Position numbers and translations under genes: made by a program
DNA from: Bog-473 sp963719485
GTDB lineage: Bacteria > Actinomycetota > Acidimicrobiia > Acidimicrobiales > RAAP-2
Length of the DNA: 64,000 bases
Reading direction: 5' to 3'
Assembly (NCBI GenBank): GCA_963719485.1
Contig: OY970387.1
Span: forward strand, 1,736,001-1,800,000
Notes under the pieces: model-generated
What the model saw: the letters and a program-made list of their open reading frames with translations, nothing else
Databases searched by the model: none
What the model was told of the DNA's origin: nothing
Shown here: piece after piece, positions 8,082 through 17,300 of the stretch
Layout of the letters: each line of letters opens with the position of its first letter
How positions within the stretch are numbered: the stretch's first letter is position 1

Positions 8082-11000
8082 CGGCCGTCGCTGCGGCTCC
8101 CCGGCCCTTCGACGTGTGCGGCGAGCTCCCCACGGGCATGACCCTCCTGCAGGCGAGCGCCGGGACGGGTAAGACCTTCACCATCGCGGCGCTCACCACG
8201 AGGTACGTCGCGGAAGGCATCCTCCCGATCGACCGCCTCCTGGTCATCACCTTCACCCGGATGGCGACCGGGGAGTTGCGCGAGCGGGTGCGCGAGCGCC
8301 TGGTCCGCGCCTTCGACGGATTGGTGGACACGCTCGCCGGCCAGGGAGGTCATGACGACGACGAGCTGGTGCAGCTGCTCGCCCGTGGGCGCTCCGACGA
8401 AGTCGAGGCCCGCCGCGACCGGCTGGGCAAGGCCATCGCGGACTTCGACGCGGCGACCATCGAGACGACCCACGGGTTCTGCCTGCAGGTTCTCTACGGC
8501 CTCGGGACGGCGGGGGATGTGGACCGCGAAGTGACCCTGGTCGAGGACGTCAGTGACCTCATGGAGGAGGTGGTCGACGATCTCTTCCTGCGCCGCTTCG
8601 CGCACAAGGCCAACACGCTTGGCTTCGACCGCAAAGAGGCCATGGAGATCGCCAAAGCCGCCGCCATCGGGCACCCTGATGCCGACATCGTGCCGCCCCT
8701 GTCGCAAGCGGACGACCTGCCGTCCACCCGCCGCCGGTTCGCCAAGGCGGTACGCGACGAGATGGAGAACCGCAAGAAGGCGCGCAAGATCCTCACCTAC
8801 GACGACGTGCTGAGCCGCCTCCGCACGACCCTCTTCGACGAGGAGCGCGGGCCCGCCGCCTGCGCCCGCTTGCGTGAGCGCTACGACGTCGTGCTGGTCG
8901 ATGAGTTCCAGGACACGGACCCGGTCCAGTGGGACATCATGCACCGGGCCTTCGGCGAGGGCGGGGCGACGCTCGTGCTGATCGGGGACCCCAAGCAGGC
9001 GATCTACGCATTCCGCGGCGCCGACGTGCACGCGTACCTGCTGGCGCGCGACGAGGTGCAGTCCGAATGGACCCTCGACGTCAATTGGCGCAGCGACCAG
9101 GCGTTGCTCGAGGCCTACGACGCGCTCTTCGGCGACGCCCAGCTCGGTTTCGCCGGCATCACCTACCGGAAGGTCAGGGCGGCCGAAGCCAACCAGCAAC
9201 AACGGCTCGTCGGGTGCCAAGTCGACGTGCCGTTGCGGGCCCGCATCGTTCACGGCGACGACGGCCTGGTCGCGTTGACGGAGAAGCGGCAGCAGCCCAA
9301 GGCGCCGGACGCTCGCGCCTTCATTGCGCGGGACCTGGCGGCGGAGGTGGTCCAACTGCTGGCCGACGCGCCCGAGCTCATCACCCGTAGCCGCGCCGGC
9401 GTCGATGTCGCGCGGACGACAGTGCACCCCGGCCACCTCGCCGTGCTGGTGCGGACGAACAGCCAGGCGGTCACCGTGCGCGACGCGCTGCGCGCGGCCG
9501 GTGTCCCGGCGGTGATCGGCGGATCCGGCTCGGTCTTCGCAACCGACCCGGCGCTCGAATGGCTCCGTCTCCTCGAGGCGCTCGAGCGTCCGACCGCACG
9601 GGACCGCGCTTCGCTGGCGGCTCTGACCTGTTTCGTGGGCTGGACCGCCGAAGGGGTGTCTATGGCCGACGAAGCCGAATGGGAGGGGTTGCACTGGTCG
9701 CTGCACCGGTGGGCGACGTTGCTGCGCGAGCAAGGGGTCGCATCGCTCTACCAGGCGGTCAGCAGCTCGCATGAGGTGCCCGAGCGGGTGTTGGGGCGCC
9801 CGTCGGGCGAACGGTTCATGACGGACCTGCGCCATATTGCGCAGTTGCTCCACGAAGCCGGGGTGTCCGAGGGCCTCGGGCCCACGGCCATGGCCACCTG
9901 GCTCGGACGGCGGATCCACGATGCGGCGCGAGATGGAGAGAACGAGGATCGGGCGCGGCGCCTCGAGTCGGACGCCGAGGCGGTGCAGGTGATCACGATC
10001 CACCGCAGCAAGGGACTCGAGTTCCCGATTGTGTACCTCCCGTACATGTGGGACGGCCGGCCCTTCGGCAACGACACCCGCGCCCACGTCCCCATGTTCC
10101 ACGATCCGGCCAACGGCAACCGGCGGACCATCGACGTCGGACTCGAAGGGAACAGCATCGCCCAGCACCAGAAGATGGAGCTCGAGGAGGCCCGCGGCGA
10201 GGATCTCCGGCTGCTCTACGTGGCGCTGACCCGGGCGCGCCATCAGGCGGTGTTGTGGTGGGCCGGCGCGCAGGACAGCCAGCACTCGCCGCTGGCCCGG
10301 CTGCTCTTCGACCGTGACGCCCAGGGTGTGGTCGGCCCCTACGGCGCCAAGACCCGGCCCGACACCGCGGTCGAATCGACCCTCGCCGGCTTGGGACCGT
10401 GCGTCTCGGTCGAGCGGGTCGGTGTGCCCTCGGCTCAGCGCTGGGAGGAGGGTGACGAGATCCCGCCATACCTCGAGGCAGCGAACTTCGACCGGACCCT
10501 CGACATCGGCTGGCGCCGGGCGTCGTACTCGAGCATTACCAGCGGCTTGCACGATCAGCAAGTGGTGGGGAGCGAGCCGGAGCAACAGCTGACCTCGGAC
10601 GAGGAGGTGCCCGTCGCACCTCCGGCATGGCGGGAAGCGAGCTCGGCAGCGGGGGCCGGCGCTGTCGCCCTGCAGCTGGCCGACATGCCCGGGGGCGCTC
10701 TGGTGGGCACGGTCATTCACGGCGTGTTCGAGCACACCGAGTTCGACGTGCCCGATCTGGCTGCCGTGGTGTCGGGGGCGCTGGCCGACGAAGTGGCCTG
10801 GCGCAACGTGAACTTGGGCAGCACGGACGATGTGGTCTCTGGCCTGTGCGCCGCCATCGAGAGCCCCCTCGGGCCGATGGTGGACGGTGTCCGGCTCCGC
10901 GACATCGCCCGGGGCGATCGACTCGACGAGCTGAACTTCGAGATTCCCCTGGTCGGCGGCGACGCGCCCACGGCAAGTCTGCAGGTCGGGGCCGTGGCGG

Positions 11001-11488
11001 ACCTCCTGGACGCGTACCTGCCCGAGGACGATCCGGTGGCACCCTACGCCGCGCACCTGCGCGACCCCGCCCTCCACGGGTCCCTCCGTGGGTACCTGAC
11101 GGGGAGCCTGGACCTCGTGTTCCGCCTGCCGGGCGACCGCTTCGTCCTGGCCGACTACAAGACCAACAAGCTGAGCCCGCCGGGGGAGACGCTGACGTCC
11201 TGGCACTACCGGCCCGCCGCGTTGCAGGCCGAAATGGTCGCCGCCCACTACCCGCTGCAGGCCATCCTCTACGCGGTGGCGCTGCACCGCTACCTGCGTT
11301 GGCGGCTCCCCCACTACGACCCCGACGCGCACCTCGGTGGCGTGCTCTACCTGTTCGTGCGGGGGATGAGTGCAGCGGATCCGGCGAGCGCCGACGCGGT
11401 GTCGCCTCCCGGGGTCTGGTCCTGGCGGCCGCCGGCGGCCTTGGTCGAGGCCGTGAGCGAGCTCTTCGATCGGGGTGTGGAGGGGTGA
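8078..11488 (+). CDS. recB: Exodeoxyribonuclease V subunit beta (RecB)
   Basis: 1136 residues. 3'-5' helicase plus nuclease of RecBCD, acting on double-strand ends. Visible: Walker A ASAGTGKTFT (about 28-37), Walker B LVDEFQDTDPVQW (about 272), LIGDPKQAIYAFRG, motif IV-type VNWRS, ITIHRSKGLEFPIVY (about 640), YVALTRARHQAVLWW, and the C-terminal RecB nuclease with GSLDLVFRL and ADYKTNKL (about 1010-1030, the acidic/Lys catalytic set). ATG 8078 overlaps the recC stop by four bases; the frame continues upstream to 7865 inside recC without conservation. Confidence 0.96.
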   Translation: MTAVAAAPRPFDVCGELPTGMTLLQASAGTGKTFTIAALTTRYVAEGILPIDRLLVITFTRMATGELRERVRERLVRAFDGLVDTLAGQGGHDDDELVQLLARGRSDEVEARRDRLGKAIADFDAATIETTHGFCLQVLYGLGTAGDVDREVTLVEDVSDLMEEVVDDLFLRRFAHKANTLGFDRKEAMEIAKAAAIGHPDADIVPPLSQADDLPSTRRRFAKAVRDEMENRKKARKILTYDDVLSRLRTTLFDEERGPAACARLRERYDVVLVDEFQDTDPVQWDIMHRAFGEGGATLVLIGDPKQAIYAFRGADVHAYLLARDEVQSEWTLDVNWRSDQALLEAYDALFGDAQLGFAGITYRKVRAAEANQQQRLVGCQVDVPLRARIVHGDDGLVALTEKRQQPKAPDARAFIARDLAAEVVQLLADAPELITRSRAGVDVARTTVHPGHLAVLVRTNSQAVTVRDALRAAGVPAVIGGSGSVFATDPALEWLRLLEALERPTARDRASLAALTCFVGWTAEGVSMADEAEWEGLHWSLHRWATLLREQGVASLYQAVSSSHEVPERVLGRPSGERFMTDLRHIAQLLHEAGVSEGLGPTAMATWLGRRIHDAARDGENEDRARRLESDAEAVQVITIHRSKGLEFPIVYLPYMWDGRPFGNDTRAHVPMFHDPANGNRRTIDVGLEGNSIAQHQKMELEEARGEDLRLLYVALTRARHQAVLWWAGAQDSQHSPLARLLFDRDAQGVVGPYGAKTRPDTAVESTLAGLGPCVSVERVGVPSAQRWEEGDEIPPYLEAANFDRTLDIGWRRASYSSITSGLHDQQVVGSEPEQQLTSDEEVPVAPPAWREASSAAGAGAVALQLADMPGGALVGTVIHGVFEHTEFDVPDLAAVVSGALADEVAWRNVNLGSTDDVVSGLCAAIESPLGPMVDGVRLRDIARGDRLDELNFEIPLVGGDAPTASLQVGAVADLLDAYLPEDDPVAPYAAHLRDPALHGSLRGYLTGSLDLVFRLPGDRFVLADYKTNKLSPPGETLTSWHYRPAALQAEMVAAHYPLQAILYAVALHRYLRWRLPHYDPDAHLGGVLYLFVRGMSAADPASADAVSPPGVWSWRPPAALVEAVSELFDRGVEG

Positions 11489-13395
11489 CCGAGATGCAGA
11501 CCGTCGACGCCTTCGACGCCCGGCTGGTGCGCGGCAGCGAGGGATCGTTGCGCGCCTTCAACGACGCGGGCATCCTCTCGACATCGGACGTCCACGTCGC
11601 GTTGCGATTGGCGCGGTTGGGCGGAGCCGACGACGAAGCCGTCTCCCTGGGGGCCGCCTTCGCAGCGCGGGCCCCGCGCTTGGGTAACGTCTGCGTGGAC
11701 CTGGCCACCATTCACGCCACGGCGGACGCTGACACGGACACGCCGGCGGACATCGGCGCGCTGCCGTGGCCGGCACCAGGGTCGTGGATCCGCCAGATGG
11801 CGGCCAGCCCGATCGTCGGGGACGATCGTCCGCTCCACCTGGTGGGGACCACCTTGTATCTGGACCGCCTGTGGGCGGACGAGAGTCTGGTAGCGACGGA
11901 GCTGCGCGAGCGCGCGGACGGCCCCGCGCCCGGGGTCGATAGGGATCTGCTGCAACGAGGCCTCGCCGAGCTGTTCGACGACGATCCCGATCAGCGCATG
12001 GCGGCGGCCACGGCCGTCCTGCAGAGGCTGTCCGTGATCGCTGGCGGCCCCGGCACCGGGAAGACGACCACGGTGGCCCGCGTCCTGGCGCTGCTCGAGG
12101 CCCAGGCCGTCGCAGCGGGGCAGCGCCCGCCACTGGTGGCGCTCGCCGCCCCGACCGGAAAGGCGGCGGCGCGGCTGGAGGATGCCGTTCGCCAGGGCGC
12201 CGGTGCCATCGTCATCGATCAGGAATGGCAGGACCGCCTGCAGGCACTGTCGGGCAAGACCGTGCACCGCCTGCTCGGCTTCAACCCCGGCAACCGCACG
12301 CGCTTTCGTCACCATCGTCTGAACCGGCTGCCCCATGACGTCATCGTCGTCGACGAGACCTCCATGGTCTCGTTGTCACTGATGGCCCGGCTGTTGGAGG
12401 CCGTCCGCAGCGACGCGCGGCTACTGCTGGTCGGCGACCCCGAGCAGCTGGCGTCGGTCGAGGCCGGTGCCGTCCTGGGGGACATCGTCGGGCCCGCGGC
12501 CCTCGGGCCCGCCATGCTCCCGGCGGCCCGGCAGGAGTTGGCTGAGGTCACGGGCCTGTCCGTTCCCGCCGGCAAGGGCACGAAGGCTGCCGCCTTCGGG
12601 AAGGGGATCGCCGTGCTGCGCAACGTGCACCGCCACGGCGGGGCGATTGCCGCACTCGCCCGGGCCATCCGGCAGGACGATGCCGACGAGGCGATGGCCA
12701 TTCTCCGGGCGGGCGATTCGAACGTGCAGTGGATCGCCACCGATGCGGCCGCGTCTGCTCCGTCCGAAGATGTGTTGGGCGACGTACGTCGGCTGGCGGT
12801 CGACACGGGCCGCGCGGTGATCGGGTCGGCCCGCGCCGGTGACGCGCGTGCGGCGATCGTCGCACTGGGCAGCTTCCGTCTTCTGTGCGGTCACCGGCGC
12901 GGACCAGAAGGCGTGGCGACGTGGATGGACCACATCGAGAACTGGCTCCGTTCCGATGTGGAGGGCTTCACCACGGGCGCGACCTGGTACGTGGGTCGCC
13001 CGCTCATCGTGACGCAGAACGACTACGGGCTCGACTTGTACAACGGCGACACGGGGGTGGTGATCGAATCGGAAGCAGGACGGTTGGTGGCGGCCTTCGA
13101 GCGTCGCGGCGCCATCGCCGAGGTCAGCCCGACCCGCCTCGCTGCCGTCGACACCGTCTACGCCATGACCGTGCACAAGAGTCAGGGCTCCCAGTACGAG
13201 GCGGTGGCCTTCCTCCTGCCCAGCGCCGACTCGCGCATCTTGACGCGGGAGTTGCTCTACACCGCCGCCACCCGGGCCCGGGAGCGCTTGATCCTGGTGG
13301 GCACTGAGGACCTGATCCGTTCTGCCATCGAACGGCCGATTACCCGGGCTTCCGGTCTGCGGCGGTCGCTCTGGGGCGAGACTCTCCTGGACTGA
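11485..13395 (+). CDS. recD: Exodeoxyribonuclease V subunit alpha (RecD)
   Basis: 636 residues. 5'-3' helicase subunit of RecBCD, superfamily 1B. Visible: Walker A IAGGPGTGKTTTVARV (about 180), VVDETSMVSLSLM (about 289), LLVGDPEQLASVEAGAVL, TVHKSQGSQYEAVAFLLP (about 560) and TAATRARERLILVG. GTG 11485 overlaps the recB stop as GTGA, mirroring the ATGA at recC/recB; ATG 11494 three codons later is an alternative. A much longer frame from 10627 is antisense-like sequence within recB and has no RecD similarity. Confidence 0.95.
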   Translation: MTEMQTVDAFDARLVRGSEGSLRAFNDAGILSTSDVHVALRLARLGGADDEAVSLGAAFAARAPRLGNVCVDLATIHATADADTDTPADIGALPWPAPGSWIRQMAASPIVGDDRPLHLVGTTLYLDRLWADESLVATELRERADGPAPGVDRDLLQRGLAELFDDDPDQRMAAATAVLQRLSVIAGGPGTGKTTTVARVLALLEAQAVAAGQRPPLVALAAPTGKAAARLEDAVRQGAGAIVIDQEWQDRLQALSGKTVHRLLGFNPGNRTRFRHHRLNRLPHDVIVVDETSMVSLSLMARLLEAVRSDARLLLVGDPEQLASVEAGAVLGDIVGPAALGPAMLPAARQELAEVTGLSVPAGKGTKAAAFGKGIAVLRNVHRHGGAIAALARAIRQDDADEAMAILRAGDSNVQWIATDAAASAPSEDVLGDVRRLAVDTGRAVIGSARAGDARAAIVALGSFRLLCGHRRGPEGVATWMDHIENWLRSDVEGFTTGATWYVGRPLIVTQNDYGLDLYNGDTGVVIESEAGRLVAAFERRGAIAEVSPTRLAAVDTVYAMTVHKSQGSQYEAVAFLLPSADSRILTRELLYTAATRARERLILVGTEDLIRSAIERPITRASGLRRSLWGETLLD

Positions 13396-13589
13396 AACCG
13401 GTTGATGCCCGGTGCGCCCGGACCATCCCCCCACGCCGGAAACCCGCTCTTTATGCTGCCCCGCTAGGGAAAAGCCCAGGTCTCACGCCAATTCATGCGT
13501 TTCCACAGCGTGGATTCAGGGTTCTGTCCCATGATAAAGCTGACATGACTCCGTAACAAAAGCGGGGCCTGAGTGAAAACACGGGTGAA
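13396..13589. other. Intergenic region before sqdB
   Basis: 194 bp, noticeably AT-richer than the surroundings between about 13490 and 13585. It must hold the sqdB promoter; AT-rich candidates are around TATGCT (13453-13458) and GATAAA (13533-13538), but neither has a convincing -35 at 17 bp. No Shine-Dalgarno sequence is evident before the sqdB ATG. No convincing terminator for recCBD was seen. Confidence 0.4.
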
Positions 13590-14792
13590 ATGAAGATTCT
13601 GGTTCTCGGAGGAGACGGCTACCTCGGTTGGCCTACCGCCCTGCATCTGTCGGCGCGTGGGCATGAAGTCACCGTCGTCGACAACCTGGTGCGCCGGGAG
13701 TACGACCGCGAGATGGGCGTCGACAGCCTGGTGCCCATCGCTCCTCTTCAGGACCGCGTGACGCGCTGGGAGCAGGTGTCAGGTCACGCCATCAACGTGC
13801 GGATCGGGAACCTGACCGATGCCGCCTTCACCTACAGCATCGTCGCCGAGGGGAAGCCCGACGCCATCGTGCACTTCGGCGAGCAGCGTTCCGCCCCGTA
13901 CTCCATGATCGACCGGGAGCACGCGGTCTACACGCAGGTCAACAACGTCGTCGGCAACCTCAACGTCATGTACGCGATTCAAGAGACGGACCCGGACATC
14001 CACCTCGTCAAGCTGGGCACAATGGGGGAGTACGGGTACCCCAACATCGACATTGAGGAAGGCTTCATCGAGGTCACCCACAAGGGACGGACCGACGTGC
14101 TGCCCTATCCCAAGCAGCCCGGCTCCTTCTACCACCTGTCGAAGGTGCACGACAGCCACAACATCATGTTCGGCTGTCGCATCTGGGGGTTGCGAGCCAC
14201 CGACTTGAACCAAGGGATCGTCTATGGCCAGTCGACCGAGGAGACCGATGTCGACCCGCTGTTGGCGACCCGCTTCGATTACGACGGGGTCTTCGGCACG
14301 GTGCTCAACCGGTTCTGCGTGCAAGCCGTCACCGGCCACCCACTCACCGTGTACGGCGCGGGTGGCCAGACCCGCGGGATGCTGAACATCCGCGACACGC
14401 TGGCTTGTGTGACCCTGGCCCTCGAGAATCCCGCCGAGCGCGGTGAGTTCCGCGTCTTCAACCAATTCACTGAATCCTTCTCGGTACGCGAGATGGCGCA
14501 GATGGTCAAGAAGGTCTGCCCGAACCGGGTCGACATCGCGGAGGGCCTGGCCAACCCGCGGGTCGAGAACGAGGAGCACTACTTCCACGCCGCGAACACC
14601 AAGCTCCTCGACCTTGGCCTCCAGCCGCACCTGCTGACCGACGAGGTCATTTCCGAGATTCTGGAACTCGTGGAGCGCCACCGCAGCCGGGTGGACGTCC
14701 GGGCCATCGCCCCCACGGTGCAGTGGAGAAAGAGCGCCAGCACGCTCACCACGTCAGGGGAGACCCCGGACGCGTCCTTCCTCGCGGTGTAA
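13590..14792 (+). CDS. sqdB: UDP-sulfoquinovose synthase
   Basis: 400 residues, SqdB length. Converts UDP-glucose and sulfite to UDP-sulfoquinovose, the head-group donor of sulfolipid or of sulfoquinovose-bearing glycans. Extended SDR of the SQD1 type: NAD motif GGDGYLGWP (8-16), LVRREYDREMG, catalytic Thr 144 (KLGTMGEYG), Tyr 181 and Lys 185 (FYHLSK), nearly the same numbering as plant SQD1 (Thr145, Tyr182, Lys186), and DLNQGIVYG. No sulfoquinovosyltransferase (SqdX/SqdD) is nearby. The sulfate-activation genes at 35.6-38.5 kb could feed its sulfite. Confidence 0.93.
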   Translation: MKILVLGGDGYLGWPTALHLSARGHEVTVVDNLVRREYDREMGVDSLVPIAPLQDRVTRWEQVSGHAINVRIGNLTDAAFTYSIVAEGKPDAIVHFGEQRSAPYSMIDREHAVYTQVNNVVGNLNVMYAIQETDPDIHLVKLGTMGEYGYPNIDIEEGFIEVTHKGRTDVLPYPKQPGSFYHLSKVHDSHNIMFGCRIWGLRATDLNQGIVYGQSTEETDVDPLLATRFDYDGVFGTVLNRFCVQAVTGHPLTVYGAGGQTRGMLNIRDTLACVTLALENPAERGEFRVFNQFTESFSVREMAQMVKKVCPNRVDIAEGLANPRVENEEHYFHAANTKLLDLGLQPHLLTDEVISEILELVERHRSRVDVRAIAPTVQWRKSASTLTTSGETPDASFLAV

Positions 14793-14824
14793 ATCCTCTC
14801 CCGTCGCTGTAGTTTCCTGTGGCG

Positions 14825-15922
14825 ATGCCGCCACGCAGGCCACGCCGCCGCGCGCGCCGTCGATCACCGGCCCGATTGGTCACCCTGCTCGTCGCAGCGG
14901 TGATCGTGCTCACATTGCTTGTGGGCGGCCTCTCGCAGGTGTCGCGGCAGTCGCAGGGTTATGACGCCAACGCCGACCGCTCGCTGGCGGCGCAAGGCAC
15001 CGTCCTGGCCGACCAGTCCAACGCCACCTCCTCGACGGTTCGCCGCGTCGTCAACAATCTGCCGACACAGACTCGGCAGGGTTTGCAGGCAGCGCTCGAT
15101 GGTGCGGTGCAGCAGACCGCCGACGAGTCGTCGCGGGCGGATCTCGCCGCCGGGGCCACGCCCCTGAGCCCGGTGGCGACACAGTTCACCGCCGTATTCG
15201 CTGAGAGGGCCCAGTCGATGGTGCAATTGCGTGCCGCGGTGGACGGGTTCCTCGGCATGCAGCCCATTCCGCCCGCCGACACGCCGTCGGACGCTCCGGT
15301 GGCCAACGGCGGTCGCGCACCCCTTCTTTCCGCGACCCAAGCCACGAATCGCATTGCCGCCGCCGGCGCCCTGCTCGCCCGTTCAGACGCCCTCTACCGC
15401 TCGGTGCGGCACGCCCTGGCCACCGACGCCGGCGGTGGAAGGCTCCCGCCCTCGGTGTGGGTGACGCACCCGCAACTGTGGCAACTCGGCAGCGTGGCGG
15501 CCCAGGTCGATCTCCTGGCCACATCCTCCACACTGTCGCCGACGCACTACGTCGTCTTGCGGACCGTACGCTTGAACCCCCCTTCCCTGCCGACTCCGCA
15601 AGGCGCGTCGGCGACCGTGTCCGTGCTCAGCCCGACCTCCCGGATCGGTGTGACCGTGGTCCTCGCCAACCAGGGTTCGTCCAACGAGCCGCACGTCTCG
15701 GTTCGTTTCACGCTCGCCGATCAGACCTCTGGCGCGACGACGACCCAGGTCCGGGCGACGTCGCTGACCCTGGGCGCCTCGGTCACGCTCCCGAGCGTCA
15801 CCATGCCCGTGAAGCCATCGACCATGTACCTGCTGACCGTGCAGGTGATCCCGCCCGCCGGCCAGACCCTCACAGCGGGGACGGCCATCCAGCAGCAGCT
15901 GCAGGTCTCCCCCGCAACCTGA
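14825..15922 (+). CDS. Membrane-anchored extracellular protein of unknown function
   Basis: About 365 residues, no family recognised. It begins with a very basic cytoplasmic segment (PPRRPRRRARRRSP), one hydrophobic anchor (about 18-38, LVTLLVAAVIVLTLLVGG), a helical Ala/Gln/Ser-rich extracellular region, and a C-terminal beta-rich stretch (about 250-365) resembling an Ig/CARDB-like fold. GTG 14819 would add two residues; a TAGTTT box at 14810-14815 favours ATG 14825 with almost no leader. It follows sqdB by 32 bp and may be a separate envelope gene. Function unknown. Confidence 0.7.
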   Translation: MPPRRPRRRARRRSPARLVTLLVAAVIVLTLLVGGLSQVSRQSQGYDANADRSLAAQGTVLADQSNATSSTVRRVVNNLPTQTRQGLQAALDGAVQQTADESSRADLAAGATPLSPVATQFTAVFAERAQSMVQLRAAVDGFLGMQPIPPADTPSDAPVANGGRAPLLSATQATNRIAAAGALLARSDALYRSVRHALATDAGGGRLPPSVWVTHPQLWQLGSVAAQVDLLATSSTLSPTHYVVLRTVRLNPPSLPTPQGASATVSVLSPTSRIGVTVVLANQGSSNEPHVSVRFTLADQTSGATTTQVRATSLTLGASVTLPSVTMPVKPSTMYLLTVQVIPPAGQTLTAGTAIQQQLQVSPAT

Positions 15923-15980
15923 GCGGCGGACAGCGGGTTTTCCGGGTGATCCGCGTGTCGACCGCACCCGTTCCTGGTCC

Positions 15981-15986
15981 TAGGAT
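15981..15986 (+). promoter_or_regulatory. Candidate -10 box for gltA
   Basis: TAGGAT about 38 bases before the gltA start, giving a short leader that contains the GGAGGG ribosome-binding site at 16011-16016. No clear -35 element. Low confidence. Confidence 0.35.
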
Positions 15987-16024
15987 CGGTACGCACCGAA
16001 TTCAGGGACTGGAGGGCTCTTCTT

Positions 16025-17299
16025 GTGGCCGAGAGCATCACGATCACGGACAATCGCAACGGCGAGTCCATTGAGATCCCGCTCGTCAATGGCGGGGTAG
16101 CAGCCGAGGATTGGGCCAAGCTCCTGCCCGGGGTCTGGTTCTTCGACCCGGGCTTCATGTCGACAGCGGCCTGCGAGAGTTCCATCACGTACCTCGACGG
16201 GGACGTCGGGATTCTGCGCTACCGGGGCTATCCCATCGAACAGCTGGCGGAGAGCTCGACCTACCTGGAGGTGGCGTATCTCCTGTTGAAGGGCGAGCTG
16301 CCCAACGAAGAGCAGTTCGCGGACTGGCGTCACGACGTCACGTACCACACGTTCATCCACGAGAACGTGCGGAAGCGATTCCTCGAAGGCTTCCACTACG
16401 ACGCCCATCCGATGGGGATGCTCGTCTCGGCGGTGGCCGCTCTCTCGACCTTCTATCTCGACGCCAAGGACATCTTCGATCCCGAGTCGCGCAACAAGCA
16501 GATCATCCGCCTCATCGCCAAAATGCCGACGCTGGCGGCGGCGGCGCACCGTTTCAGCGTGGGTATGCCCTTCGTCTACCCGGACAACTCGCTCGACTTC
16601 GCGCCGAACTTCCTGTCCATGCTCTGGAAGGTCGCCGAGCCGCGCTTCGAGGCCGACCCCGTCCTGGCTCGCGCCCTCGACGTCCTCTTCATCCTCCACG
16701 CCGACCATGAGCAGAACTGCTCGACCACGGCGATGCGTGTGGTCGGCTCGTCGCACTCGGACCCGTACTCGGCCACGGCCGCCGCCGCCGCCGCCCTCTA
16801 CGGGCCCCGGCATGGAGGCGCCAACGAGGCCGTCATCCGGATGCTCACCGATATCGGCAGCATCGAGAACGTGCCGGACTTCATCGCATCGGTGAAGGCC
16901 GGGCACGGTGCCCAACGCCTGCAAGGGTTCGGGCACCGCGTCTACAAGAGCTACGACCCCAGGGCCAAGATCATCAAGCGCACGGCCGACGAGGTCTTCG
17001 AGGTCACCGGAAAGAACCCGCTCCTGGACATCGCGTTGAAACTCGAGGAGATCGCGCTGAACGACGAGTACTTCACGTCGCGGCGGCTCTACCCGAACGT
17101 GGACTTCTACTCGGGCCTCATCTACCAAGCCATGGGCTTCCCGCTCGAGATGTTCCCTGTCCTCTTCGCAATCCCGCGCACAGCAGGATGGCTGGCGCAC
17201 TGGCAGGAGATGCTGGACCAGGACTCAAAGATCGCCCGTCCCCGCCAGCTCTACATCGGCCCCGAAGAGCGCAACTACACCCCGATCGAGAACCGCTGA
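16025..17299 (+). CDS. gltA: Citrate synthase
   Basis: 424 residues, type II hexameric citrate synthase length. Condenses acetyl-CoA and oxaloacetate into the TCA cycle. Catalytic residues are visible: His in LHADHEQN (about 226), His in GFGHRVYK (about 303), Asp in NVDFYSGLIYQAMG (about 360). The GTG start has GGAGGG eight bases upstream. The gene ends one base from the stop of the convergent tesB. It supplies the oxidative fate for acetyl-CoA that the ethylmalonyl-CoA enzymes further along would divert to assimilation. Confidence 0.97.
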   Translation: MAESITITDNRNGESIEIPLVNGGVAAEDWAKLLPGVWFFDPGFMSTAACESSITYLDGDVGILRYRGYPIEQLAESSTYLEVAYLLLKGELPNEEQFADWRHDVTYHTFIHENVRKRFLEGFHYDAHPMGMLVSAVAALSTFYLDAKDIFDPESRNKQIIRLIAKMPTLAAAAHRFSVGMPFVYPDNSLDFAPNFLSMLWKVAEPRFEADPVLARALDVLFILHADHEQNCSTTAMRVVGSSHSDPYSATAAAAAALYGPRHGGANEAVIRMLTDIGSIENVPDFIASVKAGHGAQRLQGFGHRVYKSYDPRAKIIKRTADEVFEVTGKNPLLDIALKLEEIALNDEYFTSRRLYPNVDFYSGLIYQAMGFPLEMFPVLFAIPRTAGWLAHWQEMLDQDSKIARPRQLYIGPEERNYTPIENR

Positions 17300-17300
17300 A

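Noticed and set aside
10627..11484. The 286 codons preceding recD in the same frame
   Set aside because: Arg/Gly-rich shadow of recB; conserved RecD sequence starts only after the GTG overlapping the recB stop.
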